Below, piece by piece: positions 27,801-34,156 of a stretch of 64,000 bases of DNA. Under the pieces are notes generated by a model. It saw only the letters and a list, made by a program, of their open reading frames with translations. It ran no database searches and was not told the DNA's origin. The stretch is from assembly GCF_020166495.1 (NCBI RefSeq), contig NZ_JAINZS010000004.1, forward strand, positions 186,001 through 250,000, read 5' to 3'. A program made the position numbers and the translations under genes. Each line of letters opens with the position of its first letter. The first letter of the stretch is position 1. This stretch comes from Robertkochia aurantiaca. GTDB lineage: Bacteria > Bacteroidota > Bacteroidia > Flavobacteriales > Flavobacteriaceae.

Positions 27801-28248
27801 CCGGGATAAGATGTGAAGTAATATCAGGAGCCAGCGCAGCCATTTCCCAGGCTATACCGCCTCCCAGTGACCCTCCTATGATAGCATACAGCTTTTCGAC
27901 CCTGAGCAACTCCAGGCCCAACAGAAAAATACGCGCCATGTCTCTGGCGACGAATTCCTGGTACTCTTCGATCAAAAATCCGTCATAACCGTTGCCGGGA
28001 ATATTAAAAGCAAGAATGGTGTATGTATGGGTGTCGATGGCCTTTCCGGGACCTATGAGGGTATTCCACCAGCCATCTTTACCTGCCACTTCAGAGTTCC
28101 CGGTAAGGGCATGGTTCACCAGTACAACCGGGGCACTGCCGAGCTCGGGACCGAAGGTATGGTAGGAAAGTTCCATATCGGTTCGGTACCCGCTCAGGGT
28201 AGTAAAATCAGGTATATGCAGCCTTTTCAGTTTCATTTTAACATTCAA
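24847..28248 (-). CDS. Trifunctional MetX-aspartokinase-homoserine dehydrogenase fusion
   Basis: One 1133-residue frame. Residues 1-325 form an alpha/beta-hydrolase homoserine O-acyltransferase of the MetX family, with Ser127 in IGGSLGGG, Asp270 in NSDLFF and His303 in HGHDAF. Residue 330 begins aspartokinase (MIVLKFGGRSLANG), with its ACT region before about 770. Homoserine dehydrogenase runs from about 778 (INIAVFGHGTVGG) to the end. The protein thus joins steps 1, 3 and 4 of the aspartate-to-methionine route. The linker is only a few residues and the junction ATG could also be an internal start. The SAM-I riboswitch upstream and metZ downstream show that it is methionine-dedicated. Confidence 0.93.
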   Translation of the reverse strand: MNVKMKLKRLHIPDFTTLSGYRTDMELSYHTFGPELGSAPVVLVNHALTGNSEVAGKDGWWNTLIGPGKAIDTHTYTILAFNIPGNGYDGFLIEEYQEFVARDMARIFLLGLELLRVEKLYAIIGGSLGGGIAWEMAALAPDITSHLIPVATDWKSTDWLIANCQIQERILNNSNDPVHDARMHAMLCYRTPESFKERFHRSTNEELQVFNVESWLLHHGKKLQERFQVSAYRLMNQLLKTIDITRGTDQAFQVLENIRAHIHIIGVNSDLFFTAEENRETYKQLARSSDKVGYGEIVSVHGHDAFLIETEQLTKLIEEIFSPESKKRKMIVLKFGGRSLANGPGIENAIKIIRDKVNSGERLAVVVSARNTATDELLEILNRAASKQPYEELFGNFKSYQQLVCPDADLSEVFHKLQELFEGVLLLGDYSDKVKDEVLAQGEVLSGLIVSKLLQNSGVNAHFTDTRKLIKTSEKFGDAQPIDKLSKENILRHFRTYNGTTVNVLTGFIGSNEKNETTTLGRNGSNYTAALLANYLDAGELQNYTHVDGIFTANPELVPAAKRIRELSFNEANELANFGATILHAKTIIPLLEKNIPLRILNTFNPDNEGTLISAGSDKKGIKSLSVLEDVALINLEGRGLLGKAGIDARIFKALGREDISVSIISQGSSERGIGLVVSAARATDAVVALEREFENDFYARDVNRIAVTDEVSVISIIGQDLSDFHEPYTTLIRNKVVPVLFNNTVTGKNVSLVVHKADLHKALNVIHGEIFGVSKSINIAVFGHGTVGGALIDQILRSADNIENRKRIRLNIFAVANSKKVLLQANGVDENWRDAVSRSEQESSVESIIDFARQNHLGNLIAVDNTASREFVTSYETLIKAGFDLVSSNKIANTIGFDAYKSLRSTLEENKKRYLYETNVGAGLPLIDTIRLLHLSGENITRIRGVFSGSLSFLFNRFSNGDEDFSSVLSEAIDKGYTEPDPREDLSGADVARKLLILARELDLSNEMGDVNIQNLVPEEARDWAKEHFLENLQVFNKTYEELRAGQEPGHVLRYVGDLHGDLQQEKGILEVKLVSVPSQSSLGGVTGADSIFEIYTESYGEHPIVIKGAGAGAEVTARGVFGDILKLTEKN

Positions 28249-28357
28249 ATTACAAGCACGAAAAAGGCGTTGACAACACTGTGAAAAAAGTGATGTCGTT
28301 AATTGAAAATGTTAAAAAGAAAGGCTGATAGCCATTTTGAAAAAAATGGACAGGCAT

Positions 28358-28455
28358 GTTATCTATCCCTTTACGGGTAGAATGTAGCACCTTCTCTGCA
28401 GACAGAGGGTTGCTAAGGCTTCAACGGGTCTATTCCCTACACCTTTCTTGATAAC
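28358..28455 (-). ncRNA. SAM-I (S-box) riboswitch upstream of the metX-thrA fusion
   Basis: Second S-box of the window, 98 nt, with the same P1 (GTTATC/GATAAC) and core as the metH copy; variable positions differ, and the P3/P4 loops carry different bases (TCTGTCTGCAGA against TCTGACTTCAGA). Downstream are a CCATTTT/AAAATGG hairpin (28332-28349) and an overlapping GGCT-ATC-AGCC stem followed by TTTCTTTTT. These could be alternative structures of an expression platform. Confidence 0.96.
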
Positions 28456-28483
28456 AATTCAATAAGTGCCTGAACGTGGAAAT

Positions 28484-28516
28484 CAAAGATTCAGAAATAA
28501 TATCTGAATATCCAAA
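28484..28516 (-). promoter_or_regulatory. Probable promoter of the second SAM-I transcript
   Basis: TTTG (28516-28513), a 21-bp spacer and AATCTTTG (28491-28484) resemble the Bacteroidota promoter with one mismatch in the -7 box. It lies in the 80-bp gap between metK and the riboswitch. Confidence 0.55.
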
Positions 28517-28533
28517 TTATTTTCTCTAAGTTT

Positions 28534-29793
28534 TTATTTCAGATCGAAAGCAGCCTTCACCTGGTCTACATAATCCAGTTTCTCCCAGGTAAATAGCTCG
28601 ACCTCTTTCTCTACGCGTCCGCTGTATGGCGACTCAAAAACCTTCTTTACCATACGGGGCGCTTTCCCCATATGACCATAAGCAGCAGATTCCAGATAGA
28701 TTGGGTTTCTGAGCTTCAGGCGGGATTCTATGGCAAAGGGTCTCAGATCAAAGATCTGCTTCACTTTCTGTGAAATAGCTCCGTCGCTCAGGTCCACCTT
28801 AGAAGTGCCGTAGGTATTCACGTATACGGATGTAGGTTCAACCACCCCGATTGCATAGCTTAACTGCACCAGTATCTCATCGGCTACTCCTGCAGCCACC
28901 AGGTTCTTGGCAATATGACGGGCAGCATAGGCTGCACTGCGGTCTACCTTGCTCGGATCTTTTCCTGAGAAGGCACCACCACCGTGTGCTCCTTTCCCTC
29001 CGTAGGTATCAACAATGATCTTTCTTCCGGTCAGACCGGCATCTCCGTGCGGACCACCGATCACGAATTTACCGGTAGGATTGATGTGGTAAGTGATATC
29101 ATCGTTGAAGAGTTCCTGAACATATGCCGGTAAACGAAGCTTTACCCTGGGAATGAGGAAATCGTGTATATCTTTTTTGATCTGTTCCAGCATTCTGGTA
29201 TCATCTTTATCGAAAGGATCGTGCTGGGTAGAAATCACGATAGTATCGATACGCTGCGGAACATTCTCATCTGAATATTCGATGGTCACCTGGGCCTTGG
29301 CATCAGGCCTCAGGTAGGGCATATCTTTAGCCTCCTTTCTAAGTGCTGCCAGTTCCTGCAGGATCTTATGAGAAATATCCAGAGCCAATGGCATGAAATT
29401 CTCGGTTTCCCGGGTAGCATAGCCAAACATCATACCCTGGTCACCGGCACCCTGCTCTTCTTTATTCGCTCTGTCAACCCCCTGATTTATGTCCTGAGAT
29501 TGCTCATGTATCAAAGAAATTACGCCACAGGAGTCACCGCTGAACTGGTATTCTCCCTTGGTATACCCGATATTGTTGATCACCTCTCTGGCTATTGACT
29601 GTACATCCAGATAGGTATCGCTCTTGACCTCTCCGGCCAGAACGACCTGTCCGGTGGTTACGAGAGATTCACAGGCTACCTTACTTTCGGGGTCGAATGC
29701 CAGAAAATGATCCAACAACGCATCACTGATCTGATCAGCAATTTTATCGGGGTGTCCTTCACTCACCGATTCGGAGGTAAATAAATATGCCAT
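28534..29793 (-). CDS. metK: S-adenosylmethionine synthetase
   Basis: Makes SAM from methionine and ATP, in a 419-residue protein. Signatures are [20 protein letters not shown] at the N-terminus, the flexible [11 protein letters not shown] loop, and [16 protein letters not shown], the phosphate-binding region. Length is slightly over the usual 385-400. It stands alone between two regulated regions: the metX riboswitch transcript starts just downstream, and its own leader (29794 to about 29910) folds into a long hairpin that is not an S-box. No terminator hairpin was seen after its stop. Confidence 0.97.
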   Translation of the reverse strand: MAYLFTSESVSEGHPDKIADQISDALLDHFLAFDPESKVACESLVTTGQVVLAGEVKSDTYLDVQSIAREVINNIGYTKGEYQFSGDSCGVISLIHEQSQDINQGVDRANKEEQGAGDQGMMFGYATRETENFMPLALDISHKILQELAALRKEAKDMPYLRPDAKAQVTIEYSDENVPQRIDTIVISTQHDPFDKDDTRMLEQIKKDIHDFLIPRVKLRLPAYVQELFNDDITYHINPTGKFVIGGPHGDAGLTGRKIIVDTYGGKGAHGGGAFSGKDPSKVDRSAAYAARHIAKNLVAAGVADEILVQLSYAIGVVEPTSVYVNTYGTSKVDLSDGAISQKVKQIFDLRPFAIESRLKLRNPIYLESAAYGHMGKAPRMVKKVFESPYSGRVEKEVELFTWEKLDYVDQVKAAFDLK

Positions 29794-29821
29794 AAACGTT
29801 CTTTGCTATATTCGTGGAGGC

Positions 29822-29894
29822 GATTGACGAGACCCGTCTAAAGAAGTTTTCACTGCTTTAGCGCTTTTTTTACGAGGTGGCAATCAGTCAAATC
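29822..29894 (-). ncRNA. Structured metK leader RNA, candidate cis-regulatory element
   Basis: The minus-strand RNA folds into nested helices. P1 is GATTTGAC/GTCAATC with one bulged T (29887-29894 with 29822-29828). P2 is ACCTCGT/ACGGGT with one bulged T (29872-29878 with 29832-29837). P3 is CTAAAG/CTTTAG (29856-29861 with 29838-29843), and after a C/T mismatch AGT/ACT is closed by a GAAA tetraloop. An A-rich asymmetric bulge of ten nt lies 5' between P2 and P3. The metK ATG follows 28 nt after the element. It lacks the S-box core. No ligand or known family is assigned. Confidence 0.6.
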
Positions 29895-29913
29895 TGTCCT
29901 CAAATTTCGATTG

Positions 29914-29921
29914 CAAATGTA
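29914..29921 (-). promoter_or_regulatory. Promoter -7 element of metK
   Basis: TACATTTG matches TAnnTTTG exactly, 120 bp before the metK start and about 20 nt before the leader hairpin. No clear TTTG was found at -33. Confidence 0.6.
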
Positions 29922-30023
29922 CATAAATCTGGTAAAATGAAAAACAGCTACCGGGGAATTATTGCCGTCTTTCAGCCGATCTATAAAATAAGGTGCTGCC
30001 AGACCATTTTAACTTAAAAAGTG

Positions 30024-30054
30024 TTTCTGAAGCTGCCGATATCTTGTATATTTA
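30024..30054 (+). promoter_or_regulatory. Possible promoter of the deoxynucleoside kinase gene
   Basis: TTTC, a 19-bp spacer and TATATTTA are near-matches to both boxes of the Bacteroidota consensus, 43 bp before the ATG. The rest of the metK-kinase gap (29922-30023) shows nothing else. Confidence 0.4.
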
Positions 30055-30096
30055 TCTTCCCCTAGCTAATAATTTACTAACTAAAATTTCTTATCG

Positions 30097-30711
30097 ATGC
30101 ATGTCGCTATTGCAGGTAACATAGGTGCAGGAAAGACTACGCTCACACGTTTACTGGCCAAACACTTTTCATGGGAGCCTCATTTCGAAGATGTGGTAGA
30201 CAATCCGTATCTCGATGACTTCTACAACCAGATGGAACGCTGGAGCTTTAACCTGCAGATCTACTTCCTGAACACCCGTTTCAAACAGATACTGCAGATC
30301 AGGCAAAGCGGCAAGAACATCATACAGGACCGGACCATCTATGAAGATGCTTTTATTTTCGCGCCCAACCTTCACGCAATGGGCCTGATGACGAACCGGG
30401 ATTTTCAAAACTACATCTCCCTGTTCAATATGATGGAAGAGCTGGTACAATCTCCGGATCTTCTGATCTATCTGCGCAGTTCAATTCCCAACCTGGTCAA
30501 CCAGATACATAAACGAGGGAGGGACTATGAAAATTCTATTTCCATCGATTATCTAAGCCGCTTGAATGAGCGCTACGAAGCCTTTATTCACGAGTATGAT
30601 CGCGGCAAACTGCTGATCGTTGATGTAGACCGCTACAATTTTGTGGATTCACAGGAAGACCTCGGAGAGGTGATCAATAAGATCGACGCTGAATTGCACG
30701 GGTTGTTTTAG
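30097..30711 (+). CDS. Deoxynucleoside kinase
   Basis: A 204-residue salvage kinase that phosphorylates deoxynucleosides (deoxyadenosine/deoxyguanosine kinase family). Walker A is GNIGAGKT (7-14). FEDVVDNPYLDDFY binds substrate, DRTIYEDAFIF is the DRS/DRT catalytic motif, and RGRDYENSISIDYL the lid region. Length is typical. It is transcribed towards the convergent membrane pyrophosphatase gene. Its substrate preference cannot be read from the sequence. Confidence 0.92.
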   Translation: MHVAIAGNIGAGKTTLTRLLAKHFSWEPHFEDVVDNPYLDDFYNQMERWSFNLQIYFLNTRFKQILQIRQSGKNIIQDRTIYEDAFIFAPNLHAMGLMTNRDFQNYISLFNMMEELVQSPDLLIYLRSSIPNLVNQIHKRGRDYENSISIDYLSRLNERYEAFIHEYDRGKLLIVDVDRYNFVDSQEDLGEVINKIDAELHGLF

Positions 30712-30712
30712 A

Positions 30713-30780
30713 GGTTAAACGGTTATGCGGTGATACGGTTATGCAGTTATGCGGTTAAACGGTGATGCGGTGATACAGTT
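30713..30780. repeat. Period-8 tandem array, GGTTATGC-like
   Basis: Eight and a half copies of an 8-bp unit with variants GGTTAAAC, GGTTATGC, GGTGATAC, AGTTATGC and GGTGATGC, starting two bases after the kinase stop. It is degenerate but strictly in register. Confidence 0.85.
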
Positions 30781-30800
30781 TTCAGGAAAGGACCCCATGC

Positions 30801-30828
30801 ACCATTCACCATTCACCATTCACCATTC
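30801..30828. repeat. Period-7 tandem array, four perfect ACCATTC copies
   Basis: Four exact ACCATTC units. Read on the minus strand the unit is GAATGGT, related in composition to the other two arrays of this gap. Between this array and the next (30829-30940) I see nothing. Confidence 0.85.
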
Positions 30829-30940
30829 TCTAATACAATCCTTCCGCAATTATCTTCCCGATCAATCAGATAATGGGGGAGGTCAAAAGGTGAAAATGTT
30901 TTGGTAAGAAGATAGAATTAATTCCCCATACAACGCCTCA

Positions 30941-30998
30941 CCCCATACCCCCATCACTCCATACCTTCATACCTTCATACCTCCATACCCCCATCACC
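30941..30998. repeat. Period-8 tandem array, CTCCATAC-like
   Basis: Seven units of 8 bp (CCCCATAC, CCCCATCA, CTCCATAC, CTTCATAC and so on). On the minus strand they read GTATGRAG/TGATGGGG, so this array is roughly an inverted, diverged counterpart of the array at 30713. Confidence 0.82.
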
Positions 30999-31032
30999 AA
31001 AAAAAAAGCGACACCTTTCGGCATCGCTTTTT
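30999..31032 (-). terminator. Terminator of the membrane pyrophosphatase gene
   Basis: On the minus strand, AAAAAGCGATGCC-GAAA-GGTGTCGCTTTTT forms an 8-bp core stem with GAAA loop, extended by A/T pairs and ending in nine T. Confidence 0.9.
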
Positions 31033-31052
31033 ATATCAGGAGTAAAATATTC

Positions 31053-33404
31053 TTATTCCTTCATTTTTTCAACCTCAGCTTTTATTTCTGCCTCGGTTCC
31101 TTCGAGAGTCTTCTCATCGGTGATGGTTTCTCCGTTTTCGGTTCTGACCGTTTTGATCACCGCTGTGGTTTTTTCTCCTTCGGTTTCAGCTTTAATCTCA
31201 ACCATGATCTCCTTTTTGATCTCCTGGTCAGCAGCCATCATACTTTCTTCAGCACCATGACCACCGAGTATCGGTGCGATCACCAAACCTACCAGACAGG
31301 TAAGCTTGATCAGAATGTTCATCGATGGCCCTGAGGTATCCTTGAAAGGATCTCCCACTGTATCTCCGGTCACCGCAGCTTTATGTGCATCAGACCCCTT
31401 ATAGGTCATCACTCCGTTAATCTCGACACCTGCTTCGAAAGACTTCTTGGCATTGTCCCATGCACCACCGGCATTGTTCTGGAAAATAGCCCACATCACA
31501 CCCGATACACAGACTCCGGCCATATACCCTCCGAGAGGTTCAGCACCAAAGATCAGCCCCATCAATATCGGAGTGATGATAGTGATCAGTCCGGGTACCA
31601 ACATTTCTTTCAAGGCAGCCTTGGTGGAGATCTCAACACACTTTCCATACTCCGGGGTAGCCTTTCCTTCCATAATACCGGGTATTTCCCTGAACTGTCG
31701 GCGCACTTCCTGCACCATTTCCATTGCGGCTTTACCCACCGATTTCATGGCAAGAGCCGAGAACACAACCGGAATCATTCCTCCGACGAACAGTGCTGCC
31801 AAAACATCTGCCTTAAAAATATTGATCCCTTCAATTCCTGTAAAGGTCACATAGGCAGCAAACAATGCAAGCGCCGTAAGTGCCGCTGAGGCGATGGCAA
31901 AACCTTTCCCGACAGCAGCAGTAGTATTCCCTACTGAATCGAGTATATCTGTTCTTTCGCGAACTTCCTTAGGCAGTTCACTCATCTCTGCAACACCTCC
32001 TGCATTATCAGCAATCGGACCAAAGGCATCGATTGCCAATTGCATGGCAGTGGTAGCCATCATGGCCGAAGCAGCCAGAGCCACCCCGTAAAAACCTGCC
32101 AGGGCATACGATCCGTAAATGGCCGCTGCAAAGAGCAATACTGACCAAAAGGTCGATTTCATACCTACTGCAAGTCCGGCAATGATATTGGTAGCTGCTC
32201 CGGTTGAACTGTTTTGAACGATATCGAGTACCGGTTTTTTACCCAAACTGGTATAATAAGCCGTCACATACGAGATCAAAGCTCCCACGGCAAGACCGAT
32301 CAGTGTTGCATAGTATACATGTCTTGAAGGAATCGCTTTTGAGCCTTCTCCGAAAAAGTTCATCTGAAGCGTTTCCGGCAGCATCCAGTCAACAAGGAAC
32401 CAGATCGCAATAAGTGTAAACCCTATGGCCACCCAGTTACCGGTATCAAGAGCGCGCTGAACATGCGGTTCTTTAGCATCGTTATCTTTTATCTTTACCA
32501 GGAAGGTTCCGATGATCGAAGCCAGTATTCCGACTCCGGCAATCACCAGCGGAAGAATCACCGGCCCCATATTGTTGAACGGATCGGTAAACGGCCCGTC
32601 GATACTCATATCCCGTATCACGTAGTTTCCTAACACCATGGCAGCAAGAACGGTTGCCACATAAGATCCGAAGAGATCTGCTCCCATACCGGCCACATCT
32701 CCAACATTATCACCAACGTTATCGGCAATGGTAGCGGGGTTTCTCGGATCATCTTCAGGAATTCCTGCCTCTACCTTTCCGACCAGGTCAGCACCCACGT
32801 CGGCAGCTTTGGTATAGATACCTCCCCCTACACGAGCAAAGAGTGCAATCGATTCTGCTCCTAGCGAAAAACCTGCCAATGCCTCAAGCACAACAGTCAT
32901 CTCTTCATAGAAAGAACCACCCTGCCCTACGAACTGAGCAACAAAAAACATAAAGAACAAACTAAGCCCCAGCACGGCCAGTCCAGCTACCCCGAGCCCC
33001 ATTACGGTACCTCCGCCAAAAGACACTTTCAATGCCTGTGGCAGACTGGTTTTAGCCGCTTCTGCAGTTCTTGCGTTAGCTTCGGTAGCTATTCGCATAC
33101 CAATATTACCTGCCAGTGCCGAGAACACCGCCCCGAACACAAATGCCGGAACGATCATCCAGCTGGTGGTCTCAACCACGGTCGAAATACCAAACAGTGC
33201 CAGTGATGCAATCACTACGAAAATGAGCAGCAACCGGTACTCCGCATTCAGGAAAGCCAGCGCCCCTTCTTTAATACTTTTTGAAATCGACTGCATACGG
33301 TCATCCCCTGCAGCCTGCTTGCGAACCCAAACGGCCTTTACACCCATAAAAAAAAGGCCAAGAATGGCTAAGACTACGGGCAAGTAGATAATATTAGTTT
33401 CCAT
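31053..33404 (-). CDS. hppA: Membrane-bound ion-pumping pyrophosphatase
   Basis: Couples PPi hydrolysis to H+ or Na+ export across the inner membrane. The 783 residues form about 16 transmembrane helices, and [19 protein letters not shown] together with [15 protein letters not shown] gives the acidic PPi/Mg site. [10 protein letters not shown] carries Ala and Gly where K+-independent enzymes have Lys and Thr, so a K+-dependent enzyme is likely. H+ versus Na+ specificity is left open. After the last helix (ending near LGGHG) there is a charged tail of about 60 residues rich in Glu, Lys and Thr. The soluble pyrophosphatase gene lies directly upstream. Confidence 0.95.
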   Translation of the reverse strand: METNIIYLPVVLAILGLFFMGVKAVWVRKQAAGDDRMQSISKSIKEGALAFLNAEYRLLLIFVVIASLALFGISTVVETTSWMIVPAFVFGAVFSALAGNIGMRIATEANARTAEAAKTSLPQALKVSFGGGTVMGLGVAGLAVLGLSLFFMFFVAQFVGQGGSFYEEMTVVLEALAGFSLGAESIALFARVGGGIYTKAADVGADLVGKVEAGIPEDDPRNPATIADNVGDNVGDVAGMGADLFGSYVATVLAAMVLGNYVIRDMSIDGPFTDPFNNMGPVILPLVIAGVGILASIIGTFLVKIKDNDAKEPHVQRALDTGNWVAIGFTLIAIWFLVDWMLPETLQMNFFGEGSKAIPSRHVYYATLIGLAVGALISYVTAYYTSLGKKPVLDIVQNSSTGAATNIIAGLAVGMKSTFWSVLLFAAAIYGSYALAGFYGVALAASAMMATTAMQLAIDAFGPIADNAGGVAEMSELPKEVRERTDILDSVGNTTAAVGKGFAIASAALTALALFAAYVTFTGIEGINIFKADVLAALFVGGMIPVVFSALAMKSVGKAAMEMVQEVRRQFREIPGIMEGKATPEYGKCVEISTKAALKEMLVPGLITIITPILMGLIFGAEPLGGYMAGVCVSGVMWAIFQNNAGGAWDNAKKSFEAGVEINGVMTYKGSDAHKAAVTGDTVGDPFKDTSGPSMNILIKLTCLVGLVIAPILGGHGAEESMMAADQEIKKEIMVEIKAETEGEKTTAVIKTVRTENGETITDEKTLEGTEAEIKAEVEKMKE

Positions 33405-33458
33405 AAAATTGTTGATTGTTTAAGAAAATCCGGGTAAAAGTAAGAAAACAGCAACAAT

Positions 33459-33488
33459 AAAAAAAGCAATAACCGAGTGGTTATTGCT
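33459..33488 (-). terminator. Terminator of the soluble pyrophosphatase gene
   Basis: AGCAATAACC-ACTC-GGTTATTGCT is a perfect 10-bp stem followed by seven T on the minus strand. It separates ppa from hppA, which therefore needs its own promoter. Confidence 0.95.
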
Positions 33489-33523
33489 TCTGTTAAAATT
33501 CGGAAAATATGATAATCTGTATC

Positions 33524-34051
33524 TTATTTGATACTTACTTCGTTTGCCGGAACATCACTGTCTTTAAAGCGCTGAATACACTTCACGATAATGTCTTTAG
33601 CTTCCTTAAGATCACCCCAGCCACCGATAGCGACTTTCTTTTTCTCAAGGTCTTTATAGACCTGGAAGAAATGCTCTATCTCCATGATCAGGTGCGGGTT
33701 CAACTCATTAAGGTCATTGACCTTATTCCAGATAGGATCTGAAACAGGTACGCAAATCACTTTCTCATCGGGACCTTTTTCATCTTCCATATGGAACACC
33801 CCGATTGGCTTCACCTCCATCACACAACCCGGAAAGGTAGGTTCTGTTACCAGTACCAGCACATCAAGAGGGTCTCCGTCTAATGCAAGGGTCTCCGGAA
33901 TAAAACCGTAGTCTGCAGGGTACATCATCGAGGAAAAGATCATTCGGTCATAACGAATTTTTTTCAGCTCGAAATCGTATTCATATTTATTACGGCTCCC
34001 TTTAGGGATCTCAATCAACACATCAAAAGAAGTAATGTTCTCTGAACTCAT
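33524..34051 (-). CDS. ppa: Soluble inorganic pyrophosphatase
   Basis: A 175-residue family I cytosolic enzyme that hydrolyses PPi. EIPKGSRNKYEYD is the N-terminal substrate loop, YGFIPETLALDGDPLDVLVL contains the metal-binding aspartates, and DEKVICVP follows; all are canonical. Two pyrophosphatases, one soluble and one energy-conserving, thus stand next to each other but in separate transcripts. Confidence 0.96.
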   Translation of the reverse strand: MSSENITSFDVLIEIPKGSRNKYEYDFELKKIRYDRMIFSSMMYPADYGFIPETLALDGDPLDVLVLVTEPTFPGCVMEVKPIGVFHMEDEKGPDEKVICVPVSDPIWNKVNDLNELNPHLIMEIEHFFQVYKDLEKKKVAIGGWGDLKEAKDIIVKCIQRFKDSDVPANEVSIK

Positions 34052-34075
34052 TTTATCTCAATTTTTTAAAGGCTG

Positions 34076-34106
34076 CAAAATTAGCATTTCCCTTCCATTT
34101 AAACAA
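34076..34106 (-). promoter_or_regulatory. Promoter of ppa
   Basis: TTG (34106-34104), a 20-bp spacer and TAATTTTG (34083-34076) match TTTG/TAnnTTTG well, 25 bp before the ppa start. Confidence 0.7.
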
Positions 34107-34156
34107 CAATACCACAAAAGTACTCCAAATAAAGCAAGTGGCAGATTATCAAATAG

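Noticed and set aside
29822-29894. metK leader as a SAM-II riboswitch (it contains CTGATT and GCTAAA segments that recall SAM-II)
   Set aside because: I could not place the P1 helix and pseudoknot of SAM-II in the right order, and the nested-hairpin fold explains the sequence better.
30713-30998. CRISPR array
   Set aside because: Units are 7-8 bp, contiguous, without unique spacers, and no cas gene is near.
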